From an uncultured Azospirillum sp. (GTDB lineage: Bacteria > Pseudomonadota > Alphaproteobacteria > Azospirillales > Azospirillaceae): a DNA stretch of 64,000 nucleotides. The position numbers and the translations under genes are program-made. Position 1 is the stretch's first letter, and each line of letters opens with the position of its first letter. Below the pieces are notes generated by a model. That model did not search any database, was not told where the DNA came from, and was given only the letters and a program-made list of their open reading frames with translations. Below, in pieces: positions 42,300 through 52,761 of the stretch. Location: positions 7,030 to 71,029 of the forward strand of contig NZ_CAMLJP010000014.1 of NCBI RefSeq assembly GCF_946480385.1, given 5' to 3'.

Positions 42300-42538
42300 T
42301 TCGTCCTCCGAGAAAGTAACTCTGAAGCGGCTTAACGGGATGCTGATGGAATTGCAAGATCTGCTTAAGATTGTTATCGCTATAGAAACTTAAGCCTCTA
42401 AGTATCTCGTATGAAGATTTATTGCCATACTCGGTTATGTAAGCCCGAGCAGATAAATCCTTCCACGTGTTGAAAATCTATACGTATCGTGCGAATGTTG
42501 TGTTACGGCATCTACATCAATAATGACCATCACGCCCC

Positions 42539-43591
42539 ATGCAACCGATCCAAAGCATGACAGAGCTTCCGTCAACCATGGCGGATGTCATTGAAAAGGC
42601 CGAAGAGGCGGGCGCCGCGGTCCTGGTCTTTGACCGCCAGGATCGCATCGTCAACGCCAACAAAGCGCAGCGAGCACTGATGCCGGTTTGCGGCTACGAT
42701 GCCGGCGACACCTACGCGACGTTCTTTTGGGGAGCGTTTAGAAGCGGAGGCGCGGGCAATCGCTCGGCAAAAGCCGATCCCGAGACATGGCTTCGCATCG
42801 CCACCCTTTCCCGACAAGCCAGCCCATCGCTCGATTTTGTGAACGACTATAGCTGGGGCCGCGCCCACTGCTCGAACGTGCGCGCAGACAATGGGATGAG
42901 TGTACAGATACGGGTCAACATCTCGTCGTCGGAGATCGGGCGCTACTTGGAGGCTCAATCCTTCGGCGTAGGCGCTCTTTGGGCGCTCCAGAAGCAACAG
43001 GAGGTGTCGGCTCTGCGTGCGGCGCTTGATGCGCTTGGTCTGGCTGTCGCCATTGTCAGTAATGGCCGTATCGCGTTCCAGAACGCCAGCTTTCGCGAGA
43101 TGACCGACGAAGATGATGGCTTGCTGATTACGGCTGACGGGGCGTTGGCGACCGAGTGTGAAGCCGATTGTTTGATCTTGCAGCAGGCACTGAGCGCAGC
43201 ATCTTCTGCGGGCGCAACCACCCATATTCCTGTTCGCAGGATGCGCGGCAGCGCCCTGGTGGCCGCCGTCGCTCCCGGTGCCCGCCCTGGCGCCGCCATC
43301 ATCACTGTGTCCCGTTTTGGTGAGGACGCGCCGGAAGTCGCAAGTGCGCTGAGGCAACTCTTCGGCATCACCCCTGCGGAGGCTGCGGTGATGGCGGGCC
43401 TTGGTGGGGGTGCGTCAGTGCCAGAGCTTGCGGATCGTCGGGGCACATCCGAAGGGACCATCTACAACCAAGTAGCCAGGATAAAGAGCGTTGCGAAGCG
43501 TTCAGAGTTCGCCGCTTCGTCTCTGGGCTGCATTGTTGGCCTAGTACAACGAATTGCGGCGATTACCCGCGCCAACCGGCGCATTCATTGA
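42539..43591 (+). CDS. PAS-like sensor with LuxR-type HTH
   Basis: A 350-residue regulator. A PAS-like domain starts at about residue 25 (AAVLVFDRQDRIVNANKAQR) and a second near 160 (ALDALGLAVAIVSNGRIAFQ). The C-terminus holds a LuxR-type HTH: LFGITPAEAAVMAGLGGG, VPELADRRGTSEGTIYNQVA, RIKSVAKR. It overlaps the next gene's ORF by 4 bp and lies 15 bp before its preferred ATG, so the two are probably an operon. The 239 bp before it are AT-rich and should hold the promoter. Confidence 0.8.
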   Translation: MQPIQSMTELPSTMADVIEKAEEAGAAVLVFDRQDRIVNANKAQRALMPVCGYDAGDTYATFFWGAFRSGGAGNRSAKADPETWLRIATLSRQASPSLDFVNDYSWGRAHCSNVRADNGMSVQIRVNISSSEIGRYLEAQSFGVGALWALQKQQEVSALRAALDALGLAVAIVSNGRIAFQNASFREMTDEDDGLLITADGALATECEADCLILQQALSAASSAGATTHIPVRRMRGSALVAAVAPGARPGAAIITVSRFGEDAPEVASALRQLFGITPAEAAVMAGLGGGASVPELADRRGTSEGTIYNQVARIKSVAKRSEFAASSLGCIVGLVQRIAAITRANRRIH

Positions 43592-43605
43592 GGAGAGGCA
43601 TAATC

Positions 43606-44037
43606 ATGGGCATCAAAGTGGCAAATTTCGACTTTTCCCCTTTCAAGGAAGCCATGCTGAGTAAGGGGCATTCCGCCGCCGAGGTCTCGGCATGCTTTGA
43701 AGACCTGATGATCCTGCTGCACGATGCGGAGGACACCGGCCGCAGCCATGCAATGACCGAGGGGGCCGACCGCGCCTTCCACGTCATCGTCAACGATACC
43801 GCCGGCCTGCTGCGCCTCAGTGCCGCCGTTCATGGGGTCGGCATGGTCATGGCGCACAATCCGTACATCTATGGCACGCCTGAGTTCGATGCGGCCTGGG
43901 AAAACACCCGCGCCGCTTTCGCTAAGCGCGGCATCGAGCTGATGGCCGATTACCAGGCCAATCGTGGGGAATTCCGGTCGGCAGCCATCTGCGTGCGTGA
44001 AGCCCGCAGCATCACAGAGATTCAGGCCGCAGCCTAA
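43606..44037 (+). CDS. Hypothetical protein with GRDP/DUF1399-like histidine pattern
   Basis: A 143-residue protein. GGAGAGG precedes ATG 43606. The pattern ADRAFHVIVNDTAGLLRLSA followed by VGMVMAHNPYIYG weakly recalls the 'D-x-x-W-H ... L-D-T ... H-x-P' pattern of glycine-rich-domain (DUF1399) proteins. That resemblance is faint and may be chance. Co-transcription with the LuxR-type regulator suggests they act together. Confidence 0.5.
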   Translation: MGIKVANFDFSPFKEAMLSKGHSAAEVSACFEDLMILLHDAEDTGRSHAMTEGADRAFHVIVNDTAGLLRLSAAVHGVGMVMAHNPYIYGTPEFDAAWENTRAAFAKRGIELMADYQANRGEFRSAAICVREARSITEIQAAA

Positions 44038-44134
44038 GCCGGCCAGGACATGCGCCCGCCTGTTGGCCCAGGCGGGCGCCGCCGTCCGATCCGACAACCG
44101 GACCAAACCGATCACCATAAGCCGCGGAGCTACG

Positions 44135-44413
44135 ATGATCGCCTCAAAGCATACCGCCGTATACGGCGGTGACAAGGATGCCTGTGTATCGGATTTCTAC
44201 ATCGATCATCTTCGGCCGGATCAACTCCGGCAACGAGCTGCCGACGAACGCGCCGATGCGCTGATGTTGGCAGGGAAGCTGTCGGCCGAGACGGTCAACA
44301 TGCTGCTGACCAGCGCAGACCGCTGCGAGATGCGGGCGGCAGTGCTGGAGTATATGGCGGGAGGCTCATTGGTCCTGTTCCCGCATCAGGCGCCTCGCTC
44401 GTCGGTCGCCTGA
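44135..44413 (+). CDS. Hypothetical protein, 92 aa
   Basis: Function unknown. ATG 44135 has GGAG 7 bp ahead. The protein (MIASKHTAVYGGDKDACVSD start) is mostly helical and charged (LRQRAADERADALMLAGKLS). An in-frame start at 43964 inside the previous gene is rejected. Confidence 0.5.
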   Translation: MIASKHTAVYGGDKDACVSDFYIDHLRPDQLRQRAADERADALMLAGKLSAETVNMLLTSADRCEMRAAVLEYMAGGSLVLFPHQAPRSSVA

Positions 44414-44433
44414 TATTCACCCTGGAAACGACG

Positions 44434-44463
44434 AACGCCCAGCTGCGGGAACAGCTGGGCGTT
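44434..44463. terminator. Perfect 12-bp hairpin
   Basis: AACGCCCAGCTG (44434-44445) pairs exactly with CAGCTGGGCGTT (44452-44463) around CGGGAA. No strong T-run follows, but the stem is long and it sits 21 bp after a stop codon, so it probably ends transcription. Confidence 0.6.
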
Positions 44464-44529
44464 CTGTCGGATCAGGAAACCGAAACGAAACCAGATCGCG
44501 ACGCGATCCCCACAAGGGCTAGGAAACCC

Positions 44530-44862
44530 ATGAAGACCGGAACCGAGAATATCCCTGATCCGCCGGAGCGCAAGCTCACTCTGGCAGAAAACGAAAAACC
44601 GCCACCGATTCACGCCACCTCCAAACTCCCCCGAATCGGGCTGACCTTCGCGGAAGCCGAACGCGCCATAGAAGGCGCCGATCCAGATCGCGCGGCTGAT
44701 TTAGCCCATGCAATCCACAGCGCCACACCAGCGACTTACGGAGACGCATTGATAAAGTTAAGGCTTCTTTCTGGGGAGCTTGGGCTGAGAGGAGGTTATG
44801 GATATTCGCTAATAGAAAGCCTTGATAAAATTGTCGATTTCATGGAGCGCAATGAGCGCTAG
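44530..44862 (+). CDS. Hypothetical protein beside the integrase
   Basis: A 110-residue protein, function unknown. The first 40 residues are Pro/charge-rich and probably disordered. The rest is helical ([38 protein letters not shown]). Codon use in the last third is more AT-rich. It ends inside the 3' end of the convergent integrase gene. Confidence 0.55.
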   Translation: MKTGTENIPDPPERKLTLAENEKPPPIHATSKLPRIGLTFAEAERAIEGADPDRAADLAHAIHSATPATYGDALIKLRLLSGELGLRGGYGYSLIESLDKIVDFMERNER

Positions 44863-46099
44863 ATCCAGCCGTACCAAGAACTACGGACGCCCATTTCTCA
44901 AGGGCGTCCCTTTTTTCTTCCATGTATGAATGCCGATCATAAACCCCGCGCACGCCCCCAATGACGTGCCCGATGACGCGTTCGGCAACATCGCTCCCGA
45001 TGCGCAATTCGGAAAGCCCGGTGCGGAGCGTGCGGCGCAGATCGTGTAGCGTCCAGCGAGGGATTTTTCCCAACCCCGCTTCCTGACGACGTTCGTTGAT
45101 CTTCCTATCCAACACCGCCTTTGCCCAGCTGTAGCCAGTGAACCCCGCATCGGGGACTGTTGTGAACACGAACCTGTCGGACGTGCGGGGTTGGCGCTTG
45201 ATGATCTGGCACACGACCGGGACCAGCGGCACGACATGGACGATACCGGTCTTGTATCGGTCCGACGGGATCGTCCAGACGCCCTCCTCCAGGTCCAGTT
45301 CGCCGCGCTGCATCCCGCTCACCTCGTCCCGCCGCTGGCCGGTCAGGATGAGCACCTTGACCATGTCCGGGAAGGGGCCGGTCAACTCGTCACACGCAAG
45401 CCAGACATCCCGCAACTCGTCATTCGTGAGTACGCGATCCCGACTCTGGCGCTGGAGAGATCCGCCTTTCCGCCGGCCGCGACTTGGGCTCGCAAGGAGG
45501 TTTGCCTCCAGATCGCCGCGGTCGACCCCCCAGTTCACGATGCGCAGGGCGATCTCGCGGACTTTGTGCGCCTTTTGCACATGACCGACGGAGGTGATGG
45601 GGTCTAGCAGCGCAGCCAAATCGCGGCGCCGCAGATCGGCAAGCGGCCGGTCTTTCCAGGATGGGAACACCTCCCGCCTGACGGCAGCCTCAACCTCCTT
45701 CCCTCTACGCAGAGACGGGCATTCCTGCCGGAAGTAAAGGTCGGCCAAAGCGCCGAACGAGCCAGGGAAGTACCCTGTTGCCTCCTTCTGCGCCTCTGCC
45801 GCCTTCGCCTGCACCTTGGCGGCTATCTTCTCCGCCGCAGGATCGATTCCAGCTTCAACGGCTTCCAAGGCGGTAGCCGCCTTCTCCCGCGCCTTGCCCA
45901 GGTCAAGGGCCGGGTAGTGACCCAGAGTTAGGCGCTTCTGCTTCTCCCCATAACGATAGAACACGAACCACGACTTCTTCGTGTCGCCGACGCGGAGGCC
46001 AAACCCGGGCATGGACACATCGAAGAGCTCAAGCCGCTCGCCCGGCGCTGGCGGCTTGGCATTCTCCACCGCCTTTGCGGTCAGCTTCACCTTGGGCAT
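44840..46099 (-). CDS. int: P4-type tyrosine integrase
   Basis: A 419-residue site-specific recombinase that integrates and, with a partner, excises the prophage. The N-terminus (about 1-90, [37 protein letters not shown]) is the DUF4102 arm-binding domain. The catalytic residues are visible: Arg256 in TGQRRDEV, His352 and Arg355 in LHDLRRT, His378 in VIGHV, and Tyr387 in [11 protein letters not shown] 46099 is chosen because it opens the arm domain; an upstream in-frame ATG (46144) adds an unrelated leader. Confidence 0.93.
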   Translation of the reverse strand: MPKVKLTAKAVENAKPPAPGERLELFDVSMPGFGLRVGDTKKSWFVFYRYGEKQKRLTLGHYPALDLGKAREKAATALEAVEAGIDPAAEKIAAKVQAKAAEAQKEATGYFPGSFGALADLYFRQECPSLRRGKEVEAAVRREVFPSWKDRPLADLRRRDLAALLDPITSVGHVQKAHKVREIALRIVNWGVDRGDLEANLLASPSRGRRKGGSLQRQSRDRVLTNDELRDVWLACDELTGPFPDMVKVLILTGQRRDEVSGMQRGELDLEEGVWTIPSDRYKTGIVHVVPLVPVVCQIIKRQPRTSDRFVFTTVPDAGFTGYSWAKAVLDRKINERRQEAGLGKIPRWTLHDLRRTLRTGLSELRIGSDVAERVIGHVIGGVRGVYDRHSYMEEKRDALEKWASVVLGTAGSSAHCAP

Positions 46100-46331
46100 G
46101 GTCGCGCTTCCTAGGGCCGGTGCGGGTAACAAATCGGGTAACAACCGCCGTGTTTGCGGGTGTGCCTCTATGTTACGCGATGCGCTTCAGAAAGTCGACA
46201 ATCCAAGGAAAATCAACGGGTGCGGGTTATGCATTGTGTGCGCATGTTACGGCACGCACATCGTGGAGAACGAGATGCTGAACGGCGACGTCATCCGCCT
46301 GGACGGCGCCATCCGCATGGCGCCGCAGTAA
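46100..46331 (+). other. Probable right attachment region with a 3' gene remnant
   Basis: The int gene reads away from this region, so attR should lie here. From about 46248 to TAA 46331 one + frame encodes [20 protein letters not shown] and AIRMAPQ with every third base G or C, the codon style of the host. No start codon of a full gene is visible upstream. It looks like the 3' end of a host gene cut by integration, but the gene is not recognised and no tRNA is seen. Confidence 0.4.
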
Positions 46332-46384
46332 GGACGTCGTTTCTTGCAGGGGCGGTTCCCAGGCCGGGGCCGCTCCCGCAGCTT

Positions 46385-46582
46385 TCAGGCTTCGGTCATG
46401 GCGGCTTCGTCCGCCCGTTCCGCCTCGCCCAGCAGGTCGATCAACAGAGTGGTGCAGTGCTGAAGCCGCTGATCGGCGGTGGCGGTCGCCATGTCGCGGC
46501 CGGTCTGCTCCTGCCATTCCTGCAGCATCAGCGCCAGATGTTTACGGACGTGGTCATCCCGATCCAGTCGCCGCGTCGCCAT
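46385..46582 (-). CDS. Hypothetical helical protein, 65 aa
   Basis: Function unknown. GGGGAGG lies 6 bp before ATG 46582, so it is preferred to an upstream ATG. The protein (MATRRLDRDDHVRKHLALML start) is helical and charged and has no membrane segment. Confidence 0.55.
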   Translation of the reverse strand: MATRRLDRDDHVRKHLALMLQEWQEQTGRDMATATADQRLQHCTTLLIDLLGEAERADEAAMTEA

Positions 46583-46903
46583 GTCGCCTCCCCTCTTTCC
46601 GATCCGCCCACACAAACGGTCAAAACCGATGGACACGCCCGGTTGCGCGCACCATCCTTTGTGTACCCTCTAATTAGGTAGTCGTCCCCGCCGTCAACAG
46701 TCGGATCCCAAGATGGTCACAGCCCGGCCGAACGCAACCGCCGGACGCCACCTTAAAACCGGCCATATCGACAATTCGGCCATGACTGGTTGGAAAGCTG
46801 CGCCTGGACCGACCATGTCAGCGCCATCGGATCCAGTGCCGGGACAAGGTGGGCAGCAGTCCGCAGGAATACCCGGCGAAAACAGAAGAAAGGCAAACGC
46901 TTC
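46583..46903. other. 321-bp divergent intergenic region
   Basis: No gene is supported. It must hold promoters for the small minus-strand gene and the FMN reductase, but no convincing -35/-10 pair stands out. An AT-rich patch lies at about 46668-46680. Confidence 0.4.
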
Positions 46904-47452
46904 ATGACCGACGCAACGGTGCGTGCCAAGCTGCTGGGCCTGCCCGGCAGCCTGCGCAGCAACTCCAACTCGCTGGCCGTTCTGCGCGGCTTGCAGGACG
47001 CTCTTCCGGCCGGTGTCAGCATGGACATCCGCAACCTGCGCCTGCCGCTCTACGACCAGGACATCGACAACCCCGACGCCCCGGCGGAGGTCCATGCCCT
47101 GCGTCAGGCCATCGCAGAGGCTGACGGCGTCGTCATCGTCACGCCGGAATACAATTACGGCATGCCGGGCGTGCTGAAGAACGCGCTCGACTGGGCCTCG
47201 CGCCCCTATGGCAAGTCGGCGCTGATCGGCAAGCCGGTGCTGGTCATTTCCAACTCCCCCGCCTTCACCGGCGGCGTGCGGGCGCATCAGCAGGTCAACG
47301 ACACGCTGCTGGCGCTTCCGGCCAAGCTGGCGGCCGGCCCGCAGGTCGTCATCGGCGGCGTCGCCGACAAGATCAAGGACGGCAAGCTGGCCGACGAAGC
47401 GGTGCTGAAATTCTCGCTGGGCGCCATCGACAGGATGCTCGCCGCGAAGTAA
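46904..47452 (+). CDS. NADPH-dependent FMN reductase (ChrR/YieF type)
   Basis: A 182-residue flavodoxin-like reductase that reduces quinones, chromate or azo compounds. The flavin site shows LPGSLRSNSNS (about 10-20), and the second motif is TPEYNYGMPGVLKNALDWAS (about 79-98). ATG 46904 follows AGAAGAAAGG. A stem-loop terminator lies 17 bp after the stop. Confidence 0.88.
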   Translation: MTDATVRAKLLGLPGSLRSNSNSLAVLRGLQDALPAGVSMDIRNLRLPLYDQDIDNPDAPAEVHALRQAIAEADGVVIVTPEYNYGMPGVLKNALDWASRPYGKSALIGKPVLVISNSPAFTGGVRAHQQVNDTLLALPAKLAAGPQVVIGGVADKIKDGKLADEAVLKFSLGAIDRMLAAK

Positions 47453-47468
47453 GGCCCCGTAATGGAAA

Positions 47469-47498
47469 AGGGCCGGCACCCCATGGGATGCCGGCCCT
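47469..47498. terminator. Bidirectional terminator
   Basis: AGGGCCGGCA (47469-47478) pairs with TGCCGGCCCT (47489-47498) between two convergent genes; T-rich tracts follow on both strands. Confidence 0.7.
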
Positions 47499-47523
47499 AC
47501 TTCTTACTCGGTAGCCGCGGCGA

Positions 47524-49108
<1,585 letters not shown>

Positions 49109-49546
49109 ATGAGAACCGTGTTTTCCCGTATCGTGCTTGCGGCGTCGGCCGCGCTGATGCTGACCGGCGGCGCTGCTCTGGCCCAGGACGTGATTCAGAC
49201 CCGCAAGGCCGGGTTCGAGGACTACAAGAAGGCGATGGGCGAGATCAAGGACGCGCTGGGCAAGGGCGATCTCGCCGCCATCGGCCCGGTCACCGACCGC
49301 ATCGACGCCTACGCCGCCAAGATCCCCAGCCTGTTCCCGCCGGGCTCCGACAAGGGCAAGACGGCGGCCAAGGAAGTGATCTGGGCCAACTTCCCGGATT
49401 TCACCGCCAAGGCGCATGATCTGCAGGCGTCCGCCAACGCCTTGAAGGTCGCCGCCGCTTCCGGCGACAAGGCCGCAACGGGCAAGGCGTTCGGCGCCAT
49501 GGCCGACAGCTGCAAGGCCTGCCACCAGCGCTACCGTTCCGAATAA
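49109..49546 (+). CDS. Cytochrome c'-like (class II) periplasmic protein
   Basis: A 145-residue protein with a signal peptide (to about residue 25, GGAALAQ). The mature part is a four-helix bundle with the haem-binding CKACHQRYR at the C-terminus, as in class II cytochromes c, which bind NO or carry electrons. AAGAAGGG abuts ATG 49109, so GTG 49118 (MFSRIVLAASAALM) may be the true start with better spacing. Confidence 0.88.
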   Translation: MRTVFSRIVLAASAALMLTGGAALAQDVIQTRKAGFEDYKKAMGEIKDALGKGDLAAIGPVTDRIDAYAAKIPSLFPPGSDKGKTAAKEVIWANFPDFTAKAHDLQASANALKVAAASGDKAATGKAFGAMADSCKACHQRYRSE

Positions 49547-49576
49547 GCGGCCGGCGAATACGGCAGACCTGATGCG

Positions 49577-49613
49577 AAAAGCCCTTCCCCACGACCATGG
49601 AGAAGGGCTTTTT
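49577..49613. terminator. Bidirectional terminator
   Basis: AAAAGCCCTTC (49577-49587) pairs with GAAGGGCTTTT (49602-49612) between convergent cytochrome genes, with T-runs on both strands. Confidence 0.8.
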
Positions 49614-49626
49614 CTTTGGCAGCTCC

Positions 49627-50727
49627 TTACTTGAAGACGGGTTGCGGCGTGGCCGGGGTGCTGGCCGGCAGCAGCGGGTAATCGACACGGGGCTGCTGGC
49701 CGGTCAGCGCGGTCAGGAAGGCGGTGATCTTGTCGATCTCCTGGTCGGACAGGGTGGCGCCGAGCTGGCTCGACCCCATCACCGCAACCGCCTGCCGCAG
49801 GTCCCACACTTTGCCGGAATGGAAATAGGGGGCGGTCAGCGCGACGTTGCGCAGGGTGGGCGCGCGGAAGACATATTCGTCGTCGGCGGTCTTGGTGACG
49901 GCGAAGCGGCCCTTGTCGCCCGGCGGCAGGATCTCCGCCCCCGGCTTGGCCACGACGCCGAAGGGGAAGTAATCATGGCCGCCGATATTGACGCCGTTGT
50001 GGCAGCCGGCGCAGCCCTTGTCGATGAACAGCTCCAGACCGGCCTTCTGCGTGTCGGTCAGCGCATCGGCCTTGCCCTCCAGATACTGGTCGAAGGGAGC
50101 GGCGGGGGTGGTCAGCGTCGCCTCGAACGCCTCGATCGCCATGGCGACATTGTCGAAGCTGACCGGGGTCTTCTCGTTGGGGAAGGCGTCGGCGAACTTG
50201 GCCTTGTAGGCGGGGATGCTGTTCAGCACCGCCATCACGCGGTCGGGCGTGCTGTTCATCTCCACCCCGGCCTGGATCGGCCCCTTCGCCTGTGCCTTCA
50301 GGTCTTCCGCCCGGCCGTCCCAGAACTGGGCGACGTTCAGCACCGCGTTCAGCACGGTCGGCGCGTTGCGCGGCCCCTTCTGCCAGCCATGGCCGACCGA
50401 GGTCTCCAGCCCGTCGACACCGCCGAGCCCCAGATTGTGGCAGCTGTTGCACGAGAAGATGCCGCTGGCCGACAGGCGCGGATCGAAGAACAGCATCTTG
50501 CCCAATTCGATCTTCTCATGGGTGACCGCATTGTTGCGGACCACGGGCAAGGCGGCGGGCAGCGGCTTGAACAGCTCGCGCGCGCGGCCCATCAGGGCAT
50601 CGCCGGCGGTCGGATCGGCGGCCGGTGCCGCGCCTGCGGTGGCGGCCAGGATGCCGAGAGCGGCGGCGGTGGCGACCAGCAGGCCCTTCAGCGCTGCGGT
50701 CGGGCGGGGTCCGGTTTGTGCGTGCAT
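49627..50727 (-). CDS. Di-haem cytochrome c peroxidase (CcpA/MauG family)
   Basis: A 366-residue periplasmic enzyme that reduces hydrogen peroxide to water with electrons from c-type cytochromes. The signal peptide ends near AAPAADP. Two haem sites are present: FSCNSCHNLGLGG (about 90-102) and KGCAGCHNGVNIGG (about 233-246). PYFHSGKVWDLRQAVAVMG near the C-terminus is a family block. It ends next to the cytochrome c' gene, a possible electron donor. Confidence 0.92.
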   Translation of the reverse strand: MHAQTGPRPTAALKGLLVATAAALGILAATAGAAPAADPTAGDALMGRARELFKPLPAALPVVRNNAVTHEKIELGKMLFFDPRLSASGIFSCNSCHNLGLGGVDGLETSVGHGWQKGPRNAPTVLNAVLNVAQFWDGRAEDLKAQAKGPIQAGVEMNSTPDRVMAVLNSIPAYKAKFADAFPNEKTPVSFDNVAMAIEAFEATLTTPAAPFDQYLEGKADALTDTQKAGLELFIDKGCAGCHNGVNIGGHDYFPFGVVAKPGAEILPPGDKGRFAVTKTADDEYVFRAPTLRNVALTAPYFHSGKVWDLRQAVAVMGSSQLGATLSDQEIDKITAFLTALTGQQPRVDYPLLPASTPATPQPVFK

Positions 50728-50954
50728 GACTGGCGGTCTCCCGGCCGGCCTACATTCTCACCGCAACCTGAAGCTTCATTCAGGCAAAGGTCGATCGATC
50801 CCGGAAGTCGGGCCGGCTTCATTGGTTTCGTGACGTTTGGTGCGGATCAATCTGGAGTCATTCTAGACTGGAAGACGTGAAGCCCCAGACGGCGCATTGT
50901 CGCACGATCCATCGGCATATGCCGCGGAGGGCCGGCTCCCCGCCGGCCGGCAGA

Positions 50955-51653
50955 TCAACCAGCGGCCCGCAGCACCAGGAAGACCAGCCCGGCAGTCGCG
51001 GCCAGAACCGCCAGCGCCAGCGCCGCCGGAGCGCGCCGCGGCTCCGTCGCCGCCAGTTGCGCCGGCAGCGTTTTGCGGCCGGTGACCATCGGACGGATCA
51101 GATTGTCCCGCTTGACCAGCAGATAGAAGAACACCGCAACCACATGCAGACCGACCAGCGCGAAGATGCCGTTGGCGAGCAGCCGGTGCAGTGAACTGAG
51201 CAGCGCCACGATGGCGCCGGAAACCATCGGCACCAGCGGCCCGTCGACCAGGATGTCGTCGCTGGTGAACAGCCCGCTGGCAGCCTGAACCAGCAGGACC
51301 AGCAGCAGCGCCACCACCATCAGCGCGCCCAGCGGGTTGTGGCCCAAGGTGAAGGCGGCCTCCCCACCCGCCCGCGACCGCCTCAGATAGTCGCGGATGG
51401 CGCCCGGTCCCTTCACGAAATCGGCGAAGCGTGCGGTCTGGCTGCCCACCACGCCCCAAACCAGCCGGAACAGCACGAGAATCAGAACTGTTTCACCGGC
51501 CAACATATGAACATCAAGCACACCAAGCTCGGCAGACAGAATCGCGACCGCCACCGCAGCGACCAGTGCCCAATGAAACAGGCGGGTCGGCAGGTCCCAG
51601 ACCCGCAGCTCGCGCCCGTGTTTCTCCCGAGTCGCGGTATGACCACTTGGCAT
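50955..51653 (-). CDS. Cytochrome b561-type membrane protein
   Basis: A 232-residue four-helix di-haem membrane cytochrome. WDLPTRLFHWALVAAVAVAI, HMLAGETVLILVLFRLVWG, GHNPLGALMVVALLLVLLVQ and LHRLLANGIFALVGLHVVAV supply the haem His residues. GAGGA precedes ATG 51653. It passes electrons between quinol and periplasmic cytochromes, fitting the neighbouring c-type proteins. Confidence 0.88.
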   Translation of the reverse strand: MPSGHTATREKHGRELRVWDLPTRLFHWALVAAVAVAILSAELGVLDVHMLAGETVLILVLFRLVWGVVGSQTARFADFVKGPGAIRDYLRRSRAGGEAAFTLGHNPLGALMVVALLLVLLVQAASGLFTSDDILVDGPLVPMVSGAIVALLSSLHRLLANGIFALVGLHVVAVFFYLLVKRDNLIRPMVTGRKTLPAQLAATEPRRAPAALALAVLAATAGLVFLVLRAAG

Positions 51654-51893
51654 CGCTCGATCCTCGCAGTGTTCGGCCGTGTTTTCGGCGTCCGTCATCT
51701 GCGGCAAATGGACGGATTCTTTATGCTGATCCTGAAAACGCCGCGGTTCCGTGGTGGCAAAGGTCGGTGGACCTGTCAACAGGCTTGAAGCGCCGCCCGG
51801 ACGGCGGATATGAGAATGCGACGCATCAGCCGGCCCGCCGGCACAAAGACAGCCATAACTCCCCAATCACTCCCGGCTACAAGGACAAAGGTC

Positions 51894-52130
51894 ATGCCCG
51901 ACAAACAGCTCCTCCATCTCGTGTTCGGCGGCGAACTCGTGCGTCCGGACACGGACCAGTTCGTCGATCCGTCGAAGCTGCACATCGTCGGCATCTTCCC
52001 GAGCTATGAGGACGCCTACAAGGCATGGCGCGGCGCCACCGGCCAGACCATCGACGACGCCCACACCCGCTACTACATCGTCCACCTGCACCGCTTCCTC
52101 GACCCGGCGGCGGACGACCACAAGCACTGA
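51894..52130 (+). CDS. DUF4170 family protein
   Basis: A 78-residue protein conserved in alphaproteobacteria: LVFGGELVRPDTDQFVDPSK, VGIFPSYEDAYKAWRGATGQ, and RYYIVHLHRFLDP. Function unknown. AAGGACAAAGG lies ahead of ATG 51894. Confidence 0.85.
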   Translation: MPDKQLLHLVFGGELVRPDTDQFVDPSKLHIVGIFPSYEDAYKAWRGATGQTIDDAHTRYYIVHLHRFLDPAADDHKH

Positions 52131-52206
52131 GCACGGGACGGCCGGCGCGCCTGCCGCGGGATCCCGGCACGGGAACAGCCCACGGCGCGCCGGCGTTGAC
52201 CGGTCG

Positions 52207-52761
52207 ATGACCGTATACTTCACCTCCGACACCCATTTCGGCCATGGCGGCGCACGCGGCCGTTTCCGCCGCCCCTTCGAGTCCACCGCAGAGATGGACG
52301 CGGCGATGGAGGCGAACTGGAACGCCACCGTCGGCCCCGGCGACGAGGTCTGGCACCTCGGCGACTTCGCCCTGCACATGAAGCCCGACGCCATGGCCGC
52401 CCTGCTCGGCCGGCTGAACGGCACCAAGCATCTGATCGCCGGCAACAACGACGGCCCGGCGACACTGGCGCTCCCCGGCTGGGCCAGCGTCGGGCACTAC
52501 GCCGAACTGACGCTGGACGGCATCGATCTGGTGATGTGCCATTACGCCTTCCGCACCTGGAACGGCATGCACCGCCGGGCTCTGAACCTGCACGGCCACA
52601 GCCACGGCCAGTTGAAGCCGCAGCCCCGGCAGATCGATGTCGGCGTCGATGTCTGGAATTTTCGTCCGGTCACACTGGCCGAACTGATGGTCCCCCGCCC
52701 ACGGCGAAAGGCGATCCCGGCTTCTGGTCCGGCTTCAGGCGGCGCGTCAGGCAGCCCCTAG
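52207..52761 (+). CDS. Calcineurin-like metallophosphoesterase
   Basis: A 184-residue phosphoesterase. All five metal-site blocks are visible: SDTHFGH (about 7-13), HLGDFAL, AGNNDG, MCHYAF and LHGHSHG. The class is often annotated 'phosphoesterase or phosphohydrolase'; the substrate is unknown. The last 25 residues are Pro/Gly-rich. It overlaps the 3' end of the convergent GGDEF/EAL gene by 15 bp. Confidence 0.88.
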   Translation: MTVYFTSDTHFGHGGARGRFRRPFESTAEMDAAMEANWNATVGPGDEVWHLGDFALHMKPDAMAALLGRLNGTKHLIAGNNDGPATLALPGWASVGHYAELTLDGIDLVMCHYAFRTWNGMHRRALNLHGHSHGQLKPQPRQIDVGVDVWNFRPVTLAELMVPRPRRKAIPASGPASGGASGSP

